Of a DNA stretch of 64,000 nt, positions 28,628-38,811 are shown piece by piece. How positions within the stretch are numbered: the stretch's first letter is position 1; every line of letters starts with the position of its first letter. Position numbers and translations under genes: made by a program. Source of the DNA: Rebecca billardiae RCC1528 (taxonomy: Eukaryota > Haptophyta); NCBI GenBank assembly GCA_965240325.2, contig OZ251249.1, positions 1,025,460-1,089,459 on the forward strand, in the 5' to 3' direction. The notes below the pieces were generated by a model. It did no database searches. It had not been told where the DNA came from and was given only the letters and a program-made list of their open reading frames with translations.

Positions 28628-31190
28628 AGAGCGGAGGCACCCTTCTTCGTCAGACTCATCAGCGCAACTAAAGACGAAGATGGAGGCTCGTGTGAGCAGC
28701 GTCGCGGGCGCGACCCGGGCCGAGCAGCGAACGGATGCTCGAGCGCGGGCCGCGGAGCGGATTGGCGGTGGTGCCCGAAGGGATATATAGCTGCTGGTCG
28801 TGCGCTGCTCAGTCGTGGCTGCCCGACTTACAGCTACTATATATATATATATATAAACTGTGCCCTGCGGCGTCGGCGGGGCGGGGTCGGCGGGCCGTGC
28901 CAGTGCTGTCGTCGCAATGTCAGTATCCTTTAGTTTGCGCGGGTAGGTTATATTCGCGTCTTTCCACATGGCATGTGCATTCTGGCGCTCGTGCCCGAGT
29001 CACTGAGTCGTGGCCGTGGGTGACGGACAGGCGAGTGCAAGGACCAGTGAAACGCGGGAAGTTGGCTCCCCGACGTGTAGGCACACGTCTAATCCGAGTC
29101 ACTGTACTCTTAGTAGTATGCGCATCAGCGAGGCCCCGATACCCACGAGGGAATGTGCAGCACGCGGGGCGGGGCGGGTAGCCCGTTGCTCCGCGCGAGC
29201 GCGGGTACGCGCTGTATGTGCCGCATGTCGACCGCGATGGCGTAATCGAGCGCCTCGCCGCCGACGAAGCCGCCAGAGTAGATGGCATCATGAGTTTCAT
29301 CTCTCTGCGGATGGCATCACGGGCTTGTCTGTGTCGCGCTGCGGCGAGGGTCGCCAACTCGCGATGACGCAGTTGCTGCCACGGCGACAGACCCGGGAGG
29401 TGCGTCCGCTGCGCGTCGTACGCCGTTGGCGCTGCGCTTCCGTCGCATTGGTCACCGTCGACGCCATGCAGGCCGGAAGTGGGCTTCCGCTGAGGGACCG
29501 GACCGCGAGCGAGGACTGAGTCCGGTGCGCGGATTCCGGCGATCGAGTTCAGAAGGTCGCGCCAAATCTTGCGTCGCGTGCGATGGCGCTCCCGCCCGCG
29601 AGACGCCTCGTGATGAGGGCTTTCTCGCACCGAGCCCGACGCGCGACGGTGGATCGCGCGAGGCGGTCATCGTACGCAGCGCATGATGCTATGGCCGGTG
29701 CGAGCTTTCGACGTGCACGTCGGGCGAGGATCGCCCCAGGTCTCACGATCGTGTCGACGCGCCGAGCGTACCGCTCCCGCCAGGCGGGTCGATTTGGCCC
29801 CCGTTCGACCTGCACGCGAGACGACGAGGGCAGCAATCGCGAATCGGGCGAAAACTCCCCTCGGGAGTCTTCTCACGATGTCCGCGCCGGCGTTGGATTC
29901 GGCGCGCGCCGCCCATGCGCTCCGCGCCATCCAGGACTCTCTTTCGGCCGAGCGTCCCCAGTGGGAGCTGCGAGCGGGCGCCCGGTAGTGAGCGAAGCGA
30001 TTTTCTTTTCTTTGCGAGGCGATTTTCTTTTATTTCTTTTTCGTTTTCTTATCTTTTTCCCGGGCACTATAAGGGGCGGACCTACGGCCCGCCAATATAT
30101 GCTGTATAGCTAGCAGCGCAGCAGCTAGCAGCGCGCTACTTATTTATATTCGTAGTCGGCGCATGCAGCAGCCGATCCACCACGACGATTCCCGGGTGGG
30201 AGGGGCGGACATTTTGGAGAAGTTCGAATCGGCGGTTTCCGTCCCGATGTCTATTCACAGGAGCGGTACCGTCGGAGTAATGTAAGTACGTATTTCGCGC
30301 GGGTGCAAATCATTAGTGGCACTTGATGAAGTCGTTCCTTCAATTCCTCGAATCACCTCCGCCCGCTCTATTCACCTACCCCTCGACCTTCGCGTTCCCG
30401 GCAAGGAGCGCCCCGGCGCCCGGCGGAAGGGCCGTCCCGGCGCGAGCCGCTGCCAAAGCCTCGGTGGGCAGCCGGGGGCTGGGTCTCGGCGGACGGGTGC
30501 GAGTCGAGTCGGGGCCGCGCGGGGGCCGAACGGGCGGGGGAGAGACGCGGCGTCCATGGCGTATTCGCGTGCGCGCATGGATTGCTCGAACCGCCCGAGG
30601 TGGTGTGCGCCACATGTGCGTGCAGACGGCACGACGCCGCGCGAGAGCCAGACTGTGAGCTCGTGGTGCTCGCGCCGCACGGCGCCCGCGCTGCCCAAGC
30701 AGTGTGCGCCGGCGGAGAAGAGGAAACTAGCGTGGGTCTCAGAAGGTACGCGCGAATGCACCGAGCCCAACGCACTCATCCGCGCACGCCTCCCCTCGCC
30801 TGTGACTTTGTTCACTCCGGCGGCTCAGGCCGCAGATGCGTGCCAAGTGAGGTTGCCGTCGCTGCGCCCACATCGCAAGATCGTCTCGGTCCATCGTGCT
30901 CGCGACTACCCACTGCTTGGCCCGTGATGGTAGCGTAGACGACTGCTCGCCGGCTCTGGCACTCGCCGGGGCCATGCGACGGCCGGGTGCGGCGCGCCAC
31001 GCGGCCGAGTGGACGGCCAGGGCAGCGGCCACGCCGGTGGCCCGTGCAGCGCTCGCGCACACCGCGTGCGTGCCGCAGCGCTGCGTACGGGCACCGCTGC
31101 GCTCGCGGCTGGGCGCAGTGCAGCTAGCGGTCTGCCTTGTTCTAGCACTCGCTACACACGGCCTGCTCCCTAGACTTGATGGCATTTGAA
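28628..31190. other. intergenic, no supported gene
   Basis: This holds a (TA)n run at 28836-28855, pyrimidine-rich T/C tracts near 30001-30060, and a CACTATAAGGGG TATA-like site near 30065. A short plus frame beginning MSAPALDSARAAHALRAIQD at 29878 looks protein-like to the GTAG at about 29986 and might be a first exon, but no downstream partner was found. Confidence 0.4.
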
Positions 31191-31800
31191 ATGGTGCTGA
31201 AAGTCGAGCGAGCGCACCGGCGTGCCGGCAGACGCTCGTTGCGGTCGGGTGATGCGCGGGCGCAAGCCGTTGGCAGCTAGAACCCAGCCGACCTCACCGA
31301 CGCTGTGCAGCTCTCGCCAGCCGATCTGGCCGCATCCCAGCACGTGCCCTTGCTCGATCGCCGTGAGAGACGCGATCGCGAAGAAATCTCAGCCGGCACC
31401 GCAGAGCGGCAAGCGGCACATAAGATAGGAGCTCGAGCTCGCGCAGCCAACACACGGGCGGTCCTCGGCAACGAGGCCGATGGCAGTGACGTCGAGCGCG
31501 CTGGCCTCGACCTGGATATCGGTCCGCTTGGCCGCGTCCACGGCTCGGTAGTGCGCCGCGACGCGCGTGAGCAGCCTCCCGAAGATCGCCGCCTGCTGCT
31601 GCTCGCGGATGTGGGGGACGGGTCCACTCGGGTTGGACGGACCACAGGATCTTGCTGTACCGCGCGACGAGGGTGGGCACAGCCTCCGCCGGCGGGCGGT
31701 ACAGCTTCGCGCTGTGCTGGATGGCAACGATGGCAACGTGGCGATATACTGATGAAGCTGCTAGCGCGGCAGCCCGCAGCAACGCTTGGATTCGACGCAC
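31190..31800 (-). pseudogene. frameshifted relic, unidentified protein
   Basis: Minus-strand fragments read as normal protein: VAIVAIQHSAKLYRPPAEAV and VPTLVARYSKILWSVQPEWT; then, after a one-base shift in a C-run at about 31610, HIREQQQAAIFGRLLTRVA to LMCRLPLCGAG; then an in-frame TGA; then FFAIASLTAIEQGHVLGCGQ. The continuity of amino-acid style across one shift and one stop indicates a recently broken gene. No family was recognised. Confidence 0.45.
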
Positions 31801-31992
31801 GCCAAGCGTGTCACGCCGACGCTGCGTTCGCGTGCCGCGCGCGGCGCGCGCTGCGCCCCCGCGCCTTGCTCGGGGCAGCGGGGCTCGCGCGCCGCGCCCG
31901 GAGTTGCATATTTATGCCTGCTGGCTTGGCCTCGCCCGCGCGCGTGCCACCGCCCGCGCTGTCGCGCCGTCCGGCCCAGCACGCGCGCAGGT

Positions 31993-32225
31993 GATGGCGA
32001 CGATCGGCCTGCCGCACAACGTCCAGTTCTACAAGTCGCAGGGCACACGGTACGATGGCTTCCGCGAGGCGTTGCTACCAGACCGCGACGTGTTCGTGCA
32101 GTACGCGACGCCGTGGGTCAGACATCCGCAGACGTGGGTGTCGGTCGGCTGCGGCACCGCGCGCGACGTCGAGTGTGTGTGTGCTCGGGCACATCAAGGC
32201 CTGCGGCGCGCGCGCGCTGCAGCCG
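31993..32225 (+). pseudogene. betaine-lipid-synthase-like methyltransferase fragment
   Basis: The frame from 31994 reads LPHNVQFYKSQGTRYDGFRE, then ALLPDRDVFVQYATPW and TWVSVGCGTARDVE. This matches the start of the SAM-dependent domain of betaine lipid synthase (BtaB-like part of BTA1), whose glycine-rich SAM motif corresponds to VGCGTA. After DVE a TGTGTGTGTG run shifts the frame; the expected GHIKACGARAL follows in another frame and similarity ends by about 32225. The rest of both domains is absent. It is a truncated, frameshifted copy; an intact gene presumably lies elsewhere. Confidence 0.5.
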
Positions 32226-32712
32226 TGCCACCGGCCGCGCGCGCGCCCGCCATGCGGGCGGTGTGGGCGGTGTGGGCGCCTGCCCTGCGCCGCGCCGCTC
32301 GCCCCGCCGCCTTCTCTCCAACCGCCGCCTGACGTTGAGGCTGCTCCCGCCCTGATCCTCCCCTCCCTCCCCGAGCCTCCTTCCTCCGCCCGGGCCGGGG
32401 CGCGGCCGATCGAGAACTGGGCAGCAGCCTTGAATGGCGGCTTGTTCAAGCCGGTGGAGGTGTGTCCTAGCAAAGGACCCGCCTCTTTAACAATCGGGTT
32501 GTTTGGGGTTCAGGCTGGGGCCTTTTAAGTGCGGGTACGGACAGTCGGTTGAGATTCTCACGAAAATGACCGCCGTCCCCATGGGGGAATCGTCGTGGTG
32601 CGAGTACGTCACTGCTGCTATACGACCCGCGTGACTGGCATCGGCGGCGGCACCACCCGGCGCGCGCAGTGTCCCACGACGTGGCCGAACTCACTCGAGC
32701 ACGCGCCGCTGG
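32226..32712. other. intergenic, no gene
   Basis: No supported frame. Contains GT- and CG-rich simple sequence and a short AT-richer patch around 32480-32530. Confidence 0.4.
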
Positions 32713-34349
32713 TCACGCGTCATAGACACCCGGGCCCGGGCCGGCCGTCGCCGCGCGCTTGTCCGCGCTCGCGGCGGCCGCGCCGAACCGATGCTCGCGC
32801 GGGAAGGCGTGCGCGGGCGTGCGCGCGTTCCGACGCACGCCGCTCACGCTCGCCGCGAGCGCGCGCGGCCGGGCGGGCGGCGGCAGCGCGCTGCTCCCCA
32901 CCGCGTCCGCGTGCGTCGGCGCGTGCGGCGAGTAGTGCGTCGGGCCAGGCGAGTGCGTCCCTGCGCCGCCGGAGGGCCCGCCCGCCCGCCCGCCCGCCGG
33001 TCGCGTGAGCGGCGCTGCGCGCGGGCGCACGGCGCGGCGCGTGTGCGCCCGTGGGTGTGCGTGTGGCATGGTGCCGTGCGGGGCGCGGGGGTGCCGGTGC
33101 AGCCCGCTGCGGAGGCGCTGCGGCGCGCGCACCGAGCAGGTTGGGCCGCACGTGCGGGGCGCCGATCGCCGTGCCCACCACGCGCCGCGCGAGCGTGCGC
33201 GACGAGCGCGTCATGTGCGGGGCGGGCGCGCGCGTGCGCCGTCCGCTGTGCTGCTCCCCGAACGCGCCCTCCGGGCTGTACGCCGCCGGGCCCGGGCCCA
33301 GCTGGCGCGCGCGGCAGCGGCAGCGGCGGGGCCGGCGGGGGCGGCGGCGGGGGAGGCAGCAGCGGCGGGGGCGGCGGCAGTGCGCACGGGGGGCCGGGGG
33401 TTAGGGTTAGGGTTAGGGTTAGAGTTAGGGCGGCAGTGGGCACGGGGGGCCGGGGGCGCGTGGCTCGGCGGGGTCGGCGCGCGCGACCGCAAGCGGCGCA
33501 GGCGCGCGGAGGTGCGCGCGCGCGCGCGCGCGCGCACCTCCGCGCGCCCCTTGCCCAGCCTCGGCCCGGTGCCGATCGAGAAGGCCGGCGCCTGCCGCCC
33601 GCCCACGCGCGTGGACGGCGCGCCGATGCCGCCCAGCGCGGCCGCGCTCACGCTGCCGGGGGCGGGCGTGCGCGCGCCGGGCACCTCCGACGGGCGCGCC
33701 GCGCCGGAGCCGAAGCTCCACGCGGGCGTGACGGCGCGCCGCGCGTCGAGCTGCGTCCCGCCGATCAGCCCGCTCTGCGCACAGCGCGCGCGGCGCAGCG
33801 CGCACCGCGCGGCGGCGCGCGGGCGCGTGAAGGGTCGGCGCGGTGCACGGCGCGCGGGGCGCACGTGCCAGGCGCGCGCGGCGCACCGTGGGCGTGTACG
33901 ACGCCGGACCGGGCAACGCGCCCGGCCCCTTTCCGCCCGTGTACGGCCCGGAGCGCGGCTTGACGCCGAGGCGCGCGTCGCCGTCGAAGCGGCGCGCCGA
34001 GCCAAAGCCGTGCGCGGGCGCCGAGTGCGAGCGCGAGGAGAAGAGGCGCACGCCGACGGTGGGGCGCGCGGCGTGCGGCGGGCCGGGCGGACTGCTTCCG
34101 ACGCCACGCGCCGAGCCCACGGGCGGGTACCGCCCGCTCGGCTCGTCGCGCGCCGCGCCTGCAAACGCGTGCGCGGGCGCCGAGCGGCGGCTGCCCGAGC
34201 GCTGCGCGCCAAACGCGCTCGGCAGCCGGCTGCGCGCGGTGGGCGGGCGGGGCCGCCGGGGCACGGCGTCGGGCGGGGCGCGTGCGAGACGCGCGCGCGG
34301 GCGCGACGCCGCGCGGCGCGCACGAGTCGTAGACGAACGCCGCGGGCAT
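32713..34349 (-). CDS. SHIPPO (STPG/ODF3-like) flagellar repeat protein
   Basis: Five exons, 34349-34324, 34229-33887, 33774-33538, 33301-33133 and 32960-32713, give 340 residues in one continuous frame; every intron has GT-AG ends (94, 112, 236 and 172 bp). The protein shows repeated PG-Y motifs: PRSGPYTGG, LPGPASYTP, LGPGPAAYSP, HSPGPTHYSP and a terminal GPGPGVYDA. Between them are SFGSGAARP/AFSIGTG/HGFGSARRF-type segments, the arrangement of sperm-tail PG-rich repeat proteins. In other eukaryotes these bind doublet microtubules of the axoneme. This supports a flagellated life stage. Intron 3 contains a short telomeric-repeat insertion. The first exon is only 26 bp, so the start (MPAAFVYDS) is the least certain part. 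Confidence 0.75.
33401..33430 (+). repeat. interstitial telomeric repeat in an intron
   Basis: About four TTAGGG units plus one TTAGAG variant lie within intron 3 of the SHIPPO gene. Each side carries a copy of CGGCAGTGSGCACGGGGGGC followed by CGGGGG, so the telomeric block looks inserted between duplicated flanks. Confidence 0.8.
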
Positions 34350-34548
34350 GCTGCCAGCAGTCGGCCGGGGCGGCCGCCGCGAGCCGTGTTCGTGAGGCAG
34401 TACGTGAAGAGGATGAAACGAGATCCGTAACGTCGTACTGTGTTGCACTACTACGTGTATCATACGACTATTTCGCGACGACGAAGTGTAACGATTCGAG
34501 CGGAGCATGAACCGGCGGCCGGTGGCAACACGCGCCGGACACAGAGCC

Positions 34549-36454
34549 CTACGCGGCCAAGCGCTGGAGCGGCAGGCGCGGTAGCGCCCCCGGCCCCGCC
34601 GCGGAATCGTCCTCAGCCTGCGTGGCGCCACTCACCACCAGCTGGGCCGCAGCCGCCGCCTCGCCCTCGCAGGCCGCTGCTGCCACGGCCGCGGTGCCGT
34701 GCGCGGCCGAGCCGCCCGCTGGCACCGTTGCGGCCGTGCGCGCGCCGACCGTCGCGTCTGCGCCGCCGTCCCCGCGCGGCGCCGGGTCGGGCGGCCGCGT
34801 CTGCGGCTGCAGCTCGTCGCGCCAGCCGGCCAGCTCGGCGCGCAGCTCCTCCAGCCCAGCGCTCAGCTCGTCCTGCGGGCAGCGCGCGGGCGCACGCGCA
34901 CACGCGAGCGCTGAGCGGCGCGCACGCGCCGTGCGGGCCGCGCACGCGCGCGCGGGCGCGTGCGCGGCCCGCACCCGCTCGACGTCGGCGTACGCACGCA
35001 CGGCGCGCAGCCAGCGCTCTGAGCCGAGCCCCGCCTGCGTCAGCAGCCGCACCAGCGCGCTGCGCGCGCCGTGCAGGAGGCGTGGGGGGAGGGGCGGGCG
35101 GGGCAGCGGCGGCGCGGGCGCTGGGCGGCGCGCTCGTCGCAGCCGGGCGGCGGCGCGCGAGCGGCGCGAGCACGCGCGCGCGCGCGCACTTGTCCGGCTT
35201 GCGCCGCTGCCGCTTGCGCGCAGCGGGGCGGCGCGCCACCTCGCCCGGCGCGGCCGCCGCCGCGTGCGCCGCCGAGCGCGCGGCCGCCGCCGCGGCGGAG
35301 GCGCGCGCGGCCGCGGCGAGCTGCGAGGCGGCGGTGGGTTGCGGCGCGCTCCCCTGCCTGAGCGAGCTGGCCACGCGGTTGCGCGCGTACTGCGCGTGCC
35401 ACGCCGCGCGCTCGTCCTCGCCCAGCCCGCGCCAGAGCGCGCCCAGCGCGGCGCCGAGCTCGTGCGCGCGCGAGCCCGGCGCCTGCGCGCGCAGCCTCGG
35501 CCGCACCTCCGCGCAGAAGAGCAAGTAGGCGTTCTGCGGCTTGCGCGCGCACGGGGCGGCAGGGGCGGCGGCGGAGGCGGCGGCGGAGGCGGCAGCGCTG
35601 CCGCCGCCAGCAGCCGGGGCGCAGCCGAGAGCGAGAGCGCCGCCGGCGTCGGGAGGCGCGGGCGCCGCCGGCGCGGCGGCGTCGGCAGCGCGCGCGCGCG
35701 CCGCGCCCGAGCGGCCGCGCTTGCGGCCGCGCGCGCCGCCAGCCGCGCTCGGCGGCGGCGCGGCGCTCGCGGCGCGCGGACGCTCGGCGCCGTCGCCGCC
35801 GTCCGCCGGCGCGGGCGGCTGCGGCAGCGACGCGCCGCCAAACGCACTCGCGCCATTCGCCAGCCCCAGCGAGGCGAGCACCGCGCTCAGCCCGGCGGAG
35901 GGCGCCGCCGCGTCGGGCGGCGAGCCGGGCGCGCGGGCGGCGGCCGCCGGCGCGAGCGCGCGCGGCGCCGGCGCCGGCGGCGTCGGCGTCGCGAGCGGCG
36001 CGAGGTGCGGCGAGGGGCGCGCGGGCACCGGCCGCGCGGGCGCGACGGGCACGACGCGCGGCGGCTGCACGCGCTGCGCGCCCGTCACCACCGCCATCGG
36101 CCGCGGCGCCGCCAGCTGCGCGCGCGCCGCGTACAGCGCGCGGCTCTCGGCACACATGGCGGCCCACACCGCGGCGAGGCCGTTGTCCACGTCGGCGCGC
36201 GAGGGCGACGGGCGCGTCTGCGCGAGCTGCGCGGCGACCGTCGCGCGGTGCTGCGCGCAGAACGCGTGGAAGCCGAGGCCGCCCAGGCCCGCGCCCAGCG
36301 GCGCGAGCGGCGCGAGCGCGCCCCAGCCGCCGCCGAGCGCGGGCAGCGCGAGCAGCGGCGTGGGCGCGGCCGAGGCCGGCGGCAGACGCCGCGCGGCGCC
36401 AGCCAGCTGCTCGGGCGCCAGCGGCGGCCCGCCGTCACGGCTGGCGGCGCTCAT
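34549..36454 (-). CDS. two-HMG-box DNA-binding protein
   Basis: Exons 36454-35190, 35059-34975 and 34872-34549 give 557 residues. Introns of 130 bp (frame-changing, GTGCG...GCGCAG) and 102 bp (in-frame, no stop) were inferred from splice sites and the better-looking downstream frame (LVRLLTQAGLGSERWLRAV, LSAGLEELRAELAGWRDEL). Residues about 302-358 are a clear HMG box (KPQNAYLLFCAEVRPRLR then ALWRGLGEDERAAW). Residues about 58-112 resemble a degenerate first box (FHAFCAQHRATVAAQL). A basic GRKRGR stretch before the second box and RKRQRRKP after it are likely nuclear-localisation or DNA-contact segments. It is probably a chromatin or transcription factor acting on DNA architecture. The rest is Ala/Pro-rich and disordered; no sequence specificity can be assigned. 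Confidence 0.72.
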
Positions 36455-36820
36455 CCGTCCACGCCGGGGCGATGAGCTTACGCAGCGGCGGCAGCAGCCG
36501 GCATCGTTGATCGTGCGATGACGATCAGCAGGGCGCGCCGTTTATTGCGCTTATTTTGAGGCTGTGGCCAGTGGCAGCGCTGAGGCTGATCAACACCGAT
36601 CAACACTATTTACACTGCTGCTGTTCCTGACATGCACTGATAAGATGCGACTGATTCCCATTGAGCGGCCAGCAACTGAGGCCTGACTGTTTAATATCAT
36701 GAGGTGGCCCGCCGGGAGTCTCGTCACACAGAACTGATGAGCACGCTATATATCGATCGTCGCGACGACGGCCACCACTCGCGTCAGCACCACAGGGCCG
36801 CCGCCGACTGGGCCCCACCG
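36455..36820. other. intergenic between minus-strand genes
   Basis: 5' flank of the HMG gene and 3' flank of the RCC1/F-box gene. Contains a direct repeat of GATCAACAC at about 36587-36606. Nothing else stands out. Confidence 0.45.
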
Positions 36821-38725
36821 CTACGGCTCTCGTCCGGCAGCAAGCAGCGGGGGCAGCGCGATGATCTGCGTCACGGGCGTGAACGCCGCCGCGCTGCCAG
36901 GCTGCGCGGCGCCGCTGTCGGTGCGGACACCCTGGCCGAGCGCGGCCGAGTGCTTGCCGCACGAGTGCACGGTGCCGCCCGCCGTCACGAACAGCGCACA
37001 TTCGAAGCCGAGCGCGCACTGGACCACGTCCTCGCCCAGCATGGCCTCCACGCACTCGGGAAGGTGCAGGTCGCAGTGCGAGCGCGCGAGTCCCAACGCC
37101 CCGCACCGCCCGTCGCTGCCAAACGTGTGCACGCTGCCGTCTGCGCACACGACCGCGCTGCCGACGGGGCCGGCGCACGCGCGCACGGCGCTCTCGCCCT
37201 CCAGATACTCGACCCGAACGGGCACCCACTCGTCCTCCAAATCGCCACGGCCAAGCGCGCAGTGACCCCCGTAGCCGCACGCGTGCACGCCGCCCTCCGC
37301 GTCCACCACCAGGCTGTGCACATCGCCCGCGCTCACGTGCACGGCGCGCACGGCCGCGAGCGCCTCGATGCGCGCTGGCGTGCTCCGATCCTGGAAGTCG
37401 CCGTGGCCGAGCCGGCCGTACATGCCGTCGCCGCAGGAGTAGGCGGCACCGCGCACGCTCAGAAAGAGCGTGTGCGTCACGCCCGCGGCCACGCCGCCCA
37501 CGCGCACGCCGTCCAGCGCCTCGATGCGCGTCGGCTCCCGCCGCTTCTTCGTGTCGCCGTGGCCGAGCTGGCCGTGCTCGTTCCAGCCCCAGCTGTACGC
37601 ACACCCCGTGGTGGTGAGCGCGAGGCTGTGAGACGCGCCGGCGCAGATGCCGACGACGACCCTCCCCAACAGCGCCGCGACGGGCGCAAAGCTCCCGCTG
37701 GCACCGCTGCCGCCGAGCCCCAGCTGGCCGCGATTGTTGGCGCCGCAGCCGTACACCGTCCCGGCGTCGCTCAGCGCGAGCAGGTGGCGGCTGCCCGCCG
37801 CGACGGCGCGCACGCGCACGCCGGCCAGCGACGCGACGCGCGTTGGCACCAGCACGGGCGGCGAGTCGAGCCCCACCCCGTGAGAGATGGCGGGCGGCGC
37901 GTGCCGCACGGCCAGCACCTCCTCCTCCTCCTCCTCCTCCTCCGCCTCCTCCTGCTCCTGCGCGACCGGCACCTCCGTCGCCTGCTCACCGCACGTGTGC
38001 AGCCCGCCCGCCGCGTCCACAAACGCGCTGAACGCCGGCATGAGACTCGGGCCGCATACGGCGACGCATGCATGCCGCGCGCTGAGCTCGAGCACGCGTT
38101 CACGCGCGAGCAGCTCGGACGTCCACGTGGGCGGCAACGTCGGCAGCAGCCGCGCGTGCCCGCGCTCGCGTGCGCGCTCGCGCAGCGCGTGCTCGACCGC
38201 CGAGCGGCCGCCCGGCGCGCCGCGGAAGAGGCGCGACGCGGCGTTGACGGCGGCGAGATCGCGAGCACTGCCGAGGTGGGCCAGCACGCGCACGAGCGCA
38301 TCGAACGGGAGCTCCGCCAGCACGGACCCGGGCGCCTGCAGCGCGGCGGCGCTGCCGCGGCGCGCCCCGTCCCGCCCTCCGACCGAGGGGGCCAGGGGTG
38401 TGACGCGGCCTCTGCCCTCCGCGAGCTCGACGTGACGCCACGCGTCGAGCTGGCGCACGCCAGCGTACATCGTCGTCGCCGATGCCACGGGCGTGATGCG
38501 CCCGCAGCCGGCGCGGCCGCAGCGCACGGCGCAGCACTCGGACTCGAGCGCGCGCTCGAAGAGGCACACGTTGTGCGCGACGTGCTCGGCGCCGCACGCG
38601 AGCTGCGCCCACGGCTGCGAGCCGATGCGCTCAGAGCACAGAGCGCAGCGAGCGTCGTCGCTGGCCGTCGGCATGAGAGCCGTGGGACGCGCCGCGGCGT
38701 CGCGCGCAAGCGGGCTGCCCTCCAT
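36821..38725 (-). CDS. RING-like / F-box / RCC1-propeller protein
   Basis: Single exon, 634 residues. Residues 27-74 contain Cys/His pairs spaced like a RING-type zinc finger (CALC, ACGAEH, HNVC, CAVRCGRAGC). Residues about 135-170 match an F-box (LAELPFDALVRVLAHLGSA). An acidic Glu run precedes the C-terminal half, which has six or more RCC1 blades (SHSLALTTTGCAYSWGWNE, YSCGDGMYGRLGHGDFQD and others), likely a seven-bladed propeller. An F-box plus propeller suggests a substrate receptor of an SCF ubiquitin ligase; the added RING-like finger would be unusual and might be structural rather than catalytic. The start codon is the ATG complementary to 38723-38725, 33 bp downstream of the shared upstream motif. 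The substrate is unknown. Confidence 0.75.
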   Translation of the reverse strand: MEGSPLARDAAARPTALMPTASDDARCALCSERIGSQPWAQLACGAEHVAHNVCLFERALESECCAVRCGRAGCGRITPVASATTMYAGVRQLDAWRHVELAEGRGRVTPLAPSVGGRDGARRGSAAALQAPGSVLAELPFDALVRVLAHLGSARDLAAVNAASRLFRGAPGGRSAVEHALRERARERGHARLLPTLPPTWTSELLARERVLELSARHACVAVCGPSLMPAFSAFVDAAGGLHTCGEQATEVPVAQEQEEAEEEEEEEEVLAVRHAPPAISHGVGLDSPPVLVPTRVASLAGVRVRAVAAGSRHLLALSDAGTVYGCGANNRGQLGLGGSGASGSFAPVAALLGRVVVGICAGASHSLALTTTGCAYSWGWNEHGQLGHGDTKKRREPTRIEALDGVRVGGVAAGVTHTLFLSVRGAAYSCGDGMYGRLGHGDFQDRSTPARIEALAAVRAVHVSAGDVHSLVVDAEGGVHACGYGGHCALGRGDLEDEWVPVRVEYLEGESAVRACAGPVGSAVVCADGSVHTFGSDGRCGALGLARSHCDLHLPECVEAMLGEDVVQCALGFECALFVTAGGTVHSCGKHSAALGQGVRTDSGAAQPGSAAAFTPVTQIIALPPLLAAGREP

Positions 38726-38758
38726 GCCTCGCCACCGATGACGATCCCAACCCCGTAT

Positions 38759-38811
38759 CTCGCCTGCCTGAGCTGTGTGCGTCTCTTATATTCTTTCTTA
38801 GTAAACTGTAC
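38759..38811 (-). promoter_or_regulatory. shared upstream motif, copy 3
   Basis: Minus-strand sequence GTACAGTTTACTAAG, an 8-bp longer AT-rich middle, then AGAGACGCACACAGCTCAGG and CAGGCGAG. It ends 33 bp before the RCC1/F-box start codon. The length difference lies only in the middle, between two conserved halves. Confidence 0.5.

Noticed and set aside
30000-30120. TATA-box promoter at the CTATAAGGGG site
   Set aside because: No gene start could be supported within the next 2 kb on the plus strand.
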